This document shows positions 11,255 to 19,571 of a DNA stretch of 64,000 nt, in pieces. Made by a program: the position numbers and the translations under genes. Below the pieces are notes generated by a model. The model saw only the letters and a program-made list of their open reading frames with translations. It did no database searches and was not told where the DNA came from. The stretch's first letter is position 1, and each line of letters opens with the position of its first letter. The stretch is taken from contig PSQN01000014.1 of assembly GCA_002989075.1 (NCBI GenBank), forward strand, positions 248,001-312,000, given 5' to 3'. The stretch is from Arthonia radiata. Lineage: Eukaryota > Ascomycota > Arthoniomycetes > Arthoniales > Arthoniaceae.

Positions 11255-11813
11255 TCACAATCTGTCCAATGCACCCAACCGCGCCCGCAGCGCCCGCACT
11301 TCCCCTTTCAAGACCCCGACCACGGCCTGCGTGGCGCGCTGGTCCACTTCTGCGCCGGGCAGTAGCTTCGCCATGCGCTTGTTGTCCTTGTATGTGCGCG
11401 TCAGGCCGAACAGGACGAAGGCCGTGACGACGAGCATCCACATTAGGAAGACGCTGGGCTGGATGTTAGCGAGACTGTGCTGGAGTAACCAGGATGGTTG
11501 GATGTGGTTTGGATTTGAGACTTGCGACCAGCGCCGGTGCTGCAATGTAGGAAAGGTAGGTGACTTACAAGAACCCCAGGTCCATGTCGCTGGTCCTGTG
11601 CTTCAGCAGCAGGAGGTCCTCGGTGTGCAGCTTGTGCCAGTAGGAATGCTTCGCGAGCGTGTTGCCGTGCGCTTGTAGCGCGATGGTGTTCTTGCGGGTT
11701 TGCTGTGCGAGCGGCCATGTCCGGCATGGCGAGTCGACGTTTTGGATGTTTCCCGAGATGAGGAAGAGGGCGGTGAAGAGGAGACCGGCGCGGGCGGTGA
11801 GGAACTCGGCCAT
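11255..11813 (-). CDS. Small two-helix membrane protein with coiled-coil tail, 2 exons
   Basis: Exons 11813-11569 and 11453-11255 join in phase to 147 residues. Residues 5-25 (ARAGLLFTALFLISGNIQ) form a signal anchor or signal peptide. A loop of about 55 residues with one Cys follows. A second helix across the junction (VFLMWMLVVTAFVLFGL) precedes a basic, heptad-like tail ending VRALRARLGALDRL. The donor is GTAAGT; I use the AG at 11455-11454 because the AG five bases upstream would break the frame. I do not recognise the family. Its layout matches that of the membrane/coiled-coil genes that follow, so I take it as the left edge of that cluster. Confidence 0.65.
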
Positions 11814-12586
11814 TGTGATTGAAGTAGGTGGGATTTGCTGTGATAGTGTGATGTGGGTGTTGAGTAGATGTGGTGTGGTGAATGTAGGCGAAGATGATGG
11901 TGGTGGTGAGGGTGCGTGGTTGAGTGAGGAAAATGAAGGGAGCTGAGGAGGAGAGAAGACTGAGAGAAAGATGCTTGGGAAGAGAGTAATATATGTTTGG
12001 CGTGAATAGGCTATTGTGAATAATTCGGGTGGCTGGACGCATTGTTCTGACAATACGAATCATCACTGAATAAGTCTTGGCGCTCTAACGGCGGAGCTCG
12101 TGATGAGCATTGTTATTAGCGTATTGTCTTCTTATTCACAGGCGAGTTTGCGTCACTCTCTGAAAAGACTATGATGCTGACAATAATGAGGAAGCCGTAT
12201 CGCTGTTCGAGAAGGTCGACATCTCAGAGCAACTCACTCTCATCCCATCACCGGATCTGTGACATTCACTCCAGGAGCGCAACTCAATTGCAAAGCTTTC
12301 TAATGCAATGTGATTGATCGTGTTTGCTATTCATATACTTGCGCATGACAGAGCTGGAGACTCATCTATAATGCCTTGGGATTTGGTCATGTCACCGCGC
12401 GGACCCCCTTAAACCACCAAGTTGCTATCATGGCAACACAGGCTGGGCTCAACCTTGGCCCCCAGCCTTGCAAGCAGAGGCTCGATACGTAATGCAGTCT
12501 TCATTCTGATCATCATACCCATTCTCCGCAGCTGATGACACTTATCCTCATGCCGAACCCCCATTGATGCTGACCGACCGTATCCC
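11814..12586. other. Intergenic
   Basis: This holds the promoter of the 11.3 kb gene, with a CT/CA-rich tract on its coding strand at about 11880-11980, and the 3' side of the 12.6 kb gene. An overlapping longer frame that runs through 12066 begins at a non-conserved upstream start and is probably untranslated leader. Confidence 0.45.
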
Positions 12587-14656
12587 CTACGTAAAGTTCT
12601 TTGGCATGACGAATCTCACCTTCTTGTTCTGGCCCGCCTGCATATCGTCGGTGCTCTTTGCGGTATCTTCAGGAGTCGACCTGCTATCAGCCAGACCTCC
12701 GCGCGAAGAGCCACTCCCACCGGTTTGATTGCTCCACGCCGGCGGCCCGAACAACGTTGGCGGGGCATGGAAGCCATTCGAGGTAGCTGCCCCAAATGCG
12801 ACTGGCTGTGGGCTGGCCGCAGCACGTGCAAGGAAGGGATTCGTGGGTCGTGCCGCAGTCTGAGCAACAGCAGCCTGGCGCGAGCTCGGCGAAATGCCGC
12901 CCACATCGAATCGAAAAGCTGACGAAGACTGTTGCTTAGCGTGCTCACCCGGAGCGTGCTGTACCTCCTTCTGGGTCTTGACTGGAAATGTCGCAAACTG
13001 GTGCAGCTTCGGCGTGGGTGGGAGGGCGGATTGGGGCCCTGGCTTCCAGTGCTCTCCTGAGGCAGGCTTGGGGGCAGCCATACCACTGTTGAAGCCGGCC
13101 TTCGGTTCTGCGTCAGATATCGCGCGCGCCGTGGAACTGGCTTCATCTGACGTTGATCCGAACCGTGTGAATGTCAATTTGCTGAAGACGTCCTCAACTT
13201 CCTTCGAGCAATCGCGGGTCTCACTTGGCTTTGGTGATGTGTTCACTCCAGCGGCGTGGCCGTCATCGGATCTGTCACCTTCGAGATGGTTGCTGCGTGG
13301 CGGAGCTGGTAAGGTTGGGGCCGTCGGAAGAGCGTGTGTGGCCGAGGTACTAGGCTTTTTACCCTCTGCTGCGGCATCACACACGCCGGCGTCCGTGTCG
13401 GTCCTAGCCTTCGCACGTGCAGCTTGCTTTGCAAGCATCTGCTTTGCGAGAGCGTCGTCGGCATTTTGGCGGACACTGATCGAAGAGGTGGGCTGTTCGA
13501 GAGCCAGGTTCTTGCGCATTTCAGCCAGGCGAGCCTTGCCATTAGGCGGCGCCGGTGACTTGTCGGCGTAGTTGAGATTCTTCGCCTGTTCGAGTGCGCT
13601 GCGGTTGCTCTCGATAGCGCTGTTCTTACCAGCGTTCTTCCCGGTCGTTTCATTCGCAGGGTTCTTGGGCACTACAGCCGCGGCGCTCTTGCCCGAGGGT
13701 TGCGCCGCTGATTTGTCGGCATAGTTGAGGTTCTTCGCATGTGTCGATGATGTGCGGCTGCTCTCGATAGTGCTCTTCTGTGTAGAGTCTGTCTCAGTCT
13801 TTTCGTTCGCCACGCTCTTGGGTGCTGTAGCCGCGGCATCCTTGTCTGAAGAGTGCGCCGCTGAATGGTCAGAATTGCTGAGGCTCTTCGCATTCTTGAA
13901 TACTGTGCGGCTGCTCTCGATGGCGCTCTTCTCACCAGAGCCTGTCTCAGTCTTCGCATTTGCAAGGCCCTTAGGCGCTGCAGCTGCGGCAAGCTTGGTC
14001 GAAGGTTGCGTGGCTGACTTGTCGGCATAGTCGAGGTTCTCTGCATGTCCAAGGATTGTACGGTCGCTGTCGATGGCGCTCTTCTTAGCAGAGTCTGTCT
14101 CAATCTGTGCATTTGCAAGGCCTTTAGGCGCTCCAGCCACGGCGGTCTTGTCCGAAGGTTGCGCGGTTGACTCGTCAACGAGGTTGGAGTTTTCCGTATG
14201 AACTACTGTTGTGTGAGTACTGTCGATAGCGTCGTTTTCGGCGCGGGTGTCCCCGATCTGTTTGTCGGCGGTCTGGTCTTGATTCACTTGGCCGTCAGTC
14301 GCTTCGCTGCGGCTCGGCTGGCTTCCAATCTTCTGATCGCAGCCGTTCTGGATGTCCTTCTGCGAGTGACCGCCTGATCCATGACTAGACAACCGATCAC
14401 CGCCGTTTGGCTTGCCATCCCTCATGACGGCATCAGCTTGATCGATACCACCGTCGATCTCAGGCGATTGCTTGCCATCAGCTTGTTGCGAGTCGCACTT
14501 CTCATCGGTAGATTCTTCAGCAACGTTGGCGTCTGTGGTGGAGGTCTTGTCGACCCGCCTAGTGGATAGGATTTCCTCGAGTTCAGACAGTCTAGAGGCA
14601 ATCTGGTTGTGCTGGTCGTTGCTGACCATGTTCTTCAGATCCTCATTGTGAGCTTC
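12587..14656 (-). CDS. Frame-shifted 3' part of a long coiled-coil membrane protein: repeat region and low-complexity tail
   Basis: This frame is open for about 690 codons and is in a different frame from the upstream part (14635-16106). It opens EAHNEDLKNMVSNDQHNQIA, which continues the 13-residue repeat of the upstream part, so both were one gene. The first ATG in it is at 14629 and would give 680 residues. After a short coiled coil (ASRLSELEEILSTRR) it is highly polar, with about four to five copies of a 51-residue repeat, an Ala/Pro-rich stretch, and a C-terminus ending KKVRFVMPKNFT. Motifs such as NPFLARAA, VAFGAA and LFGPP give a faint FG-like flavour. It may be a dead 3' end, or it may be reached by splicing out a 47 base segment with a poor GTCACA donor. 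Confidence 0.6.
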   Translation of the reverse strand, partial: EAHNEDLKNMVSNDQHNQIASRLSELEEILSTRRVDKTSTTDANVAEESTDEKCDSQQADGKQSPEIDGGIDQADAVMRDGKPNGGDRLSSHGSGGHSQKDIQNGCDQKIGSQPSRSEATDGQVNQDQTADKQIGDTRAENDAIDSTHTTVVHTENSNLVDESTAQPSDKTAVAGAPKGLANAQIETDSAKKSAIDSDRTILGHAENLDYADKSATQPSTKLAAAAAPKGLANAKTETGSGEKSAIESSRTVFKNAKSLSNSDHSAAHSSDKDAAATAPKSVANEKTETDSTQKSTIESSRTSSTHAKNLNYADKSAAQPSGKSAAAVVPKNPANETTGKNAGKNSAIESNRSALEQAKNLNYADKSPAPPNGKARLAEMRKNLALEQPTSSISVRQNADDALAKQMLAKQAARAKARTDTDAGVCDAAAEGKKPSTSATHALPTAPTLPAPPRSNHLEGDRSDDGHAAGVNTSPKPSETRDCSKEVEDVFSKLTFTRFGSTSDEASSTARAISDAEPKAGFNSGMAAPKPASGEHWKPGPQSALPPTPKLHQFATFPVKTQKEVQHAPGEHAKQQSSSAFRFDVGGISPSSRQAAVAQTAARPTNPFLARAAASPQPVAFGAATSNGFHAPPTLFGPPAWSNQTGGSGSSRGGLADSRSTPEDTAKSTDDMQAGQNKKVRFVMPKNFT
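13540..14230 (-). repeat. In-frame 153 base coding minisatellite (51-residue repeat)
   Basis: Equivalent points of the repeat on the plus strand begin at 13562, 13715, 13868, 14021 and 14174, an exact 153 base spacing each time. Each unit encodes 51 residues with a core like AIESSRT..AKNLNYADKSA and a K[GSN]xAN[AE] element. Units differ by substitutions but not by length. This shows selection for, or copying of, in-frame units. Confidence 0.85.
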
Positions 14657-16106
14657 GTTGGATCGTTCGCATGAGCTTCATGTGTGACCATGCTCTTCAG
14701 ATCGTTCGCATGAGCTTCCTGGGTGATCATAATCTTCAGATCGTTCGCATGAGCTTTCTGGGTGACCATGCTCTTCAGATCGTTCGCATGAGCTTTCTGG
14801 GTGACCATGCTCTTCAGATCGTTCTCATGAGCTGCTTGACTGACTTTGGTCTTCAGGTCTTCCTCGTGGGCTTCTCTACTGACCATACTCTTCATATCAT
14901 TCTCATGAACTTCCTGGCTGACCATGTTGCTCAGACTCTTCTTGTGAGCTTCCTGACTGACCACGCTGTCCAGACTCTTCTGATGATCCTCCTTGCTGAT
15001 CAAACTATCGAGATCCTTCGCATAGACTTCCTTGCTGATCAAGTTGTCAAGATCATTCCGGTAATCGCACTGTTTGACCATATTGTCCAGAGCCTTCGAC
15101 TCTGCCTTGGATTCAAGCTGAGTCCTCATTGCAGCTGCATCTGCAAGCTGGTCCTGCTTGAAGAGGTCAAACTCCTCTTGGGTGACTTGTTTCGGCGGCG
15201 GATCAACCGCTGTTGAGCTTGCAACAGTGCGCTCGGATAATGCCGTGGCAATTCGATCATCGACGTACTTCTTCATTCCCTGCTCCCACTCCGAACGTCG
15301 CTTTGTTTCGGCCTCCTTCTCGATCGCAGCCTGGGACTTGGCCTCTTCATGTTTCCGAGTGCAATCCTTACGAGCCATCTTGACGTCGTTTCTGGCCTCT
15401 TTAGCCTCGTCTTTGGTAACTCGGACACCCTCCTCAACGCTCTTAACGCGCTCGCCGTAACTGTCGACGGTGAATCTTGCGCCGTTAGCTGTGGTCTTGG
15501 CCTCACGGACGTCGGCAGCTATGTCTTCGACCTTACGCTCCGTCTTCTCTGCGGTCTGAAAAAGCCCGTGGAGCTTGTTGTGAAAGTCTCCTAGGCCAGT
15601 GAAGAATTCCTCCTTAGTGGGCATGCGATCGAGCTGGCGTCTACTCATTCTCGCGGCGTACACGAGGTAAGAACATCCGATTCCCAAAAACATCAGCAAT
15701 ATGAAGCCACCTATTAGACTGTTGCTGAGTTTATTTTCAACCTTTCCCACGCGGTTACCAATCTCATTGTGATTCTTGTCGATGACAGACGACAAGAATT
15801 CCTGTCCCAGTTCGTTCTTCGCGACTTCGTGTTTAAGAAGAGTGATGTTTCGTTCGTGATTGTCGAGAGTAGCTCGAAATGTAGCAAGCTCCTCGGCCAG
15901 AAGTTGCGGGTCTTTAGCTATGATCGAGCAAGTCAGCAACGAACTGGATCTATCGTTGAACCAGCAAGGGCATCAGAAAGACTGCTGAAGTTATTCGGCT
16001 TACCATTTTGGATGTTTCTACGCTGCTCGTCGGTGCTGGGGACGGAGTTGGGCTCCTCCAGATCGCCGGAAGACCAGAAGTCTAACACCTTGAGGAAGTT
16101 GAACAT
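14635..16106 (-). CDS. 5' part of a long membrane-anchored coiled-coil protein, 2 exons
   Basis: Exon 1 (16106-16004) encodes MFNFLKVLDFWSSGDLEEPN and joins in phase to exon 2 (15917-14635); donor GTAAGC, branch-like CTGAC, acceptor ATAG. The product is 461 residues. One clear transmembrane helix (SLIGGFILLMFLGIGCSYLVY) lies near residue 130, after a heptad-rich segment. A long charged coiled coil follows, then the 13-residue repeats. The frame ends at TGA 14637-14635, just after the shortened repeat unit. The natural partner is the open frame beginning at 14656. I do not recognise the family. The layout resembles the 46.3 kb gene. Either this is a truncated but expressed protein or one half of a broken gene. 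Confidence 0.7.
14638..15080 (-). repeat. 39 base coding repeat (13-residue coiled-coil unit) with one shortened unit
   Basis: On the plus strand GATCGTTCGCATGAG-type starts fall at 14661, 14700, 14739, 14778 and 14817, a strict 39 base period. Older, more diverged units continue to about 15080. The protein unit is like AHANDLKSMVTQK. The next expected start, at 14622, is instead found at 14638, so one unit is 16 bases short. This shifts the reading frame. Confidence 0.88.
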
Positions 16107-16684
16107 GGCAGCGATGGGATATCGCTGATGCGTCAGTGCAGAAACCTAAATATATAACATCAGCACAGCGCCTTGTGAAGTTTATGCTGGTGTGCGCGAA
16201 GGCATCTCGAGACGACGCCGCCGCGCTAGCTGCTGGGCCGTGGGGTTGAGGGTAAGAAAAAGAACGTGTTGGTGCTGTGAGACTTGCCACTCTTTGAAGC
16301 TGGTGATACGAGAAGATTGTTTGTGTTCCCGGCAAGTTGAAAGACGTGAAGAAGATGATGGACAAGTTTCAGAGTGATGAGTCCATGTGAAAGGTAAAAG
16401 GTAAAGGAGGAGGCGGGGACGGACAAACGTCACCTGATGGCGAAATTCTTCGATATCAGCCTTACGACCACTAGCTTGGAAAGATGGCTGGAGCATTACC
16501 AAGGGCCTCACCTCTACCCAGATAACGTATCCCCACGTCTGTCGAGGCAACCGCATTTCCTACCTCATCATCCCCGAAACCTTCATCGACAACTTCTCGT
16601 AACGCCTAGCCACAACTTGAAAACTCACAATCTCGGACCCGTACCGACGCACTGAAGAACCTATTGGCGCAGAAAGCCCTTGCG
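16107..16684. promoter_or_regulatory. Divergent intergenic region
   Basis: This 578 base gap lies between the divergent starts of the long coiled-coil gene and the first family A gene. Short frames on both strands conflict and show no domains. It presumably holds both promoters. Confidence 0.4.
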
Positions 16685-17194
16685 ATGGCGCTTCCGCTGC
16701 TCGCACCAATCCGCTACCCGAGATATCTCGCCGGAGCCGCCTTGACTACAATCCTCACCCCGCTAGCCGACTGGCATAATAGCCGTATTGCCAGATGTAT
16801 GGGAATGACTAGGCCAGCATTTCCTGAGGAGATCGACAAGTATCGAGAGTACCGGGAGAAGCACGACAGCTGTGTCGGTGAAATACTGACGGACAACTTC
16901 ATCATGCTTGTCCTTGCAATTCCCTTGCTTACCGCACTCATCAGCTGGTCCACAACCATCCTCCCCAAGCTGTGCTCTTGTCTAGCGAGACTTACACTCA
17001 ACACTGAGAGAGTAATCAAATCTGCCGGTCGGTCGGTCGCTGGGTATTGTGGTGGACAACAGAACAACGCCGTGCGCCTGAAGGACGATAATCGAAAGCT
17101 GAAGGACCAGGTTGATCGACTCCGCAAGGAATTGGATCAAGAGCGTGAGAAGAGTGACCAACTCGAAGGGGAACTTCTCAGTCTGAACAAGTGA
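16685..17194 (+). CDS. Family A membrane/coiled-coil protein, copy 1
   Basis: The intronless frame encodes 169 residues from the ATG at 16685. A hydrophobic N-terminal helix (about 10-28) ends in the family motif TPLADWHNSRIARC. A loop of about 50 residues with a second Cys (HDSCVGE) leads to DNFIM and a second helix, LVLAIPLLTALISW. The tail from about 115 to the end is a strong coiled coil (LKDDNRKLKDQVDRLRKELD). Three other copies, at 21.9, 26.7 and 38.4 kb, share this layout. The expected topology is a lumenal or extracellular loop with a cytosolic coiled coil. I know no described family with this motif. It sits divergent from the 14.6-16.1 kb gene and convergent with family B copy 1. Confidence 0.78.
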   Translation: MALPLLAPIRYPRYLAGAALTTILTPLADWHNSRIARCMGMTRPAFPEEIDKYREYREKHDSCVGEILTDNFIMLVLAIPLLTALISWSTTILPKLCSCLARLTLNTERVIKSAGRSVAGYCGGQQNNAVRLKDDNRKLKDQVDRLRKELDQEREKSDQLEGELLSLNK

Positions 17195-17439
17195 AGAGAT
17201 CGCGTCTCTGGATTCCCACGACGAGCATGCGATGACATTTTGCAGGACAGGAAGGTGGATGCACACAGCTGGCTTCAAAAGTACTGATCATGTCACCGAA
17301 TGCGACCTCGGAAGCAGCAACTTGGTGGCGAAGAATAAAGGTTGTTGGCCGACCTCAGAGTGATGCTGGACCATGCGGTCGAAAAGAAATCTGCCTTTGA
17401 ATTTAAATTCAGAAGCGCAGCTCAATAGAAGTGATGAGG

Positions 17440-17979
17440 CTATATCCCTCCATCACGCGCTCCCGGTAGCTGCATTGACTCCGTAACGATGCGTCTGATC
17501 TCTTTTACAAGTGCCTCGCGCTTTTTCCGCTCATGTAGACGTGACCTTTGCGCCTGCAGTCCCTTCTGGAGGTCTTGAGCTGCTGCCACGAATATCGGGC
17601 TTGATCTTGAGCTTTGGTAGCAACGAGCAACAAGAGCATGATAGAAGGTCGCGGCGATGATGCAAATGATCATAAAACCCAGAACGACGGTCGTCAATTC
17701 GATCTTATCTAGCTCGAATGGATGCCCTTGATCAAAGCCAAATATCGAGGCAAGATTGTTGTATGGTATGCGAGAAACTGGATCAGCTGGTAGCCGGGAT
17801 TGATGCTCTCCGTAATTTCCAGAGAGGGTGTGTTGCGCTGCTGCACGTTGGGGAAGTGCGGGATCTGATCGTAAGTTATAGAGCCATTGAAGTGTAGTTC
17901 CTGCGACAATAGCTAGCTGCAGGAAGGAGTCTGCAGCTTCATTGAGCGGAACGAAAATCCATTGAATAGATCCTGCCAA
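17440..17979 (-). CDS. Open frame without ATG; possible second exon or alternative end of family B copy 1
   Basis: The frame runs about 179 codons to a TGA-type end (IVTESMQLPGARDGGI) and has no ATG before its second hydrophobic segment. It overlaps the last 41 bases of family B copy 1 in another frame. It holds a moderately hydrophobic stretch (ADSFLQLAIVAGTTLQWLY), a clear helix (TTVVLGFMIICIIAATFYHAL), and a basic coiled coil (LQAQRSRLHERKKREALVKE). Membrane-helix-plus-coiled-coil content like its neighbours suggests it is, or was, coding. A 37 base intron, 18026-17990 (GTGCGC..TTTTAG), would link it in frame to the family B protein while removing that protein's helix. That is unproven. 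Confidence 0.45.
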   Translation of the reverse strand: MAGSIQWIFVPLNEAADSFLQLAIVAGTTLQWLYNLRSDPALPQRAAAQHTLSGNYGEHQSRLPADPVSRIPYNNLASIFGFDQGHPFELDKIELTTVVLGFMIICIIAATFYHALVARCYQSSRSSPIFVAAAQDLQKGLQAQRSRLHERKKREALVKEIRRIVTESMQLPGARDGGI

Positions 17980-18373
17980 GTGCGATGATTGCTAAAATCA
18001 CCAGCACATACAACCAGTTGTTGCGCACTTCCACAGCCGAAAGTAAGAATTTGGTCGCGGCAACGCTATCATTGAAACGGCTCAGCAGGGCGCTGAGATT
18101 CAGCCAGCATATTCGTTCATGCTTCAGACACGTGTTCTGCACGTCAACGTTGCACGTACTTGGCGTATGAATGGGTTGATGATCTGGTACCGGTATCACG
18201 CCCTTTGGCAGAGACGTGTCGATAGTCAAGGCCTCCTTTATGCGTTCGAGATCATTGTGCAGACGGTAGTCCATGTAGTCGTGCCAGATGCTGCGCCCAA
18301 CCAGGAATATAGCGCCTGCTTTTCCAAGCTGTGTGGCGAATGGCTTGAAGCTGTGAAGGAATGGTACGGCCAT
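17939..18373 (-). CDS. Family B membrane protein, copy 1
   Basis: The intronless frame encodes 144 residues. A weak N-terminal hydrophobic segment (AGAIFLVGRSIWHDYMDY) is followed by SLPKGVIP and then CNVDVQNTCL, the two family B signatures. Two sequons (NLS, NDS) lie in the following region. A C-terminal helix (WLYVLVILAIIALGRIY) ends the protein almost at once, without the tail seen in copies 2 and 3. It is convergent with family A copy 1. Function is unknown. The conserved Cys pair suggests an oxidised loop outside the cytosol. It may be spliced onto the 17440-17979 frame. Confidence 0.72.
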   Translation of the reverse strand: MAVPFLHSFKPFATQLGKAGAIFLVGRSIWHDYMDYRLHNDLERIKEALTIDTSLPKGVIPVPDHQPIHTPSTCNVDVQNTCLKHERICWLNLSALLSRFNDSVAATKFLLSAVEVRNNWLYVLVILAIIALGRIYSMDFRSAQ

Positions 18374-19571
18374 CGTGAGAATGGTGATCTTCCTGCGCGG
18401 GCATTCGTTCGCGGGAAAGCCACGAGTGCAGTGATATGTAATCAGGTGGCAATGCTATGTCGTTGAAATGTTAGAAGAACGTCTATGCTACTTCATCGCT
18501 TGTGCACACTGACAAGGGTTTCGCAAAAGGATTTTTCGCAAGTGAGACGAACAACTTTGTTAGCACGTCATTATACAGCATGAAAGAAATTCCGTGGCAG
18601 ACAAAGCGAAAACTTTGCAAAACAAAGGGTACCGTGACCAAACATGTAGCTGCCTGAAGGGAGACGGCAGGTGTTGGCCAAGGCTCAACGCTTCTCGTGG
18701 ACATATACATGCTCGACGGTGCGGGTTGATCATGGTCATGCCGTGGCGTCGAAGAAGCTCAGTGAACGGCTTGGATACATACGTTGGCTCCTAAGAGCGT
18801 CTGCATATGGCAGAGGAGAGGATTGCAGCTCTTCAAGGGAAGATTATGTAGTAGAGGCGTCCTCGTCGCGAGATGGCGCTTTCATTAACCTACTGCGAAG
18901 GCACATAATCAGGAAGCAACTTCGAAAAAAAGAAAAAAAGAAAGAGGGTGATGAAACAGCAAGTACCGGGTGAAGATGCCGGTCTCAGCCCCTTTCATCT
19001 CCTAACCTCGTCCCCCTTGCTTCCTCGTCTGTTGCTCTCATACTCTTCTTCATTGCTCTTTTGCTGCAGAATGTGGCCTTAGCGAATGTCTTCTCTCCTG
19101 CGACGCAACTTGAGCCTGACGTGATCGCCGTGATGGTATTTCAGCGATGTCTTGACAGGCTGCTGCTAAGGTCTTGGCGCTTCACTGGTGAAGCCAACAG
19201 CGAGCACTTTGGCGCGCGAATGCGCGCGGACGCTCACGGAAGGACTCACAGTGTTATAAGATTCGCAGGAATACTAAGTTATGGGAAAGGTTGGTGTCGC
19301 TGTTCACAACAGGCTCTATATCAGAGCATGGTACTCATGTATTGGCGACCGACGGTGACCATCCGATGCTAGCTTGAGCTATCTGCTCTGCATCGGAAGT
19401 CCGTCTTGGTTACCAATTTGCTCTTCGATGGTGTTGCTTGAGAACGGTGCTGCATACCATCATCTACGCCTACCAGACCAGAATCGCCCACCCCGTGTGT
19501 TCGCTTTATGATTCTATGGTTAGTACTTTCTCTGGGCCGCTGCTGGAGTAAGGCTTCTGACTGCTCAAGTC
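18374..19571. other. 1.2 kb without a supported gene
   Basis: It contains an A/G-rich run near 18920-18952 and the leader of family B copy 1. The open frames at 18671-18973 and 19061-19372 lack hydrophobic or domain signals and start at arbitrary points. I call none of them. Confidence 0.4.
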
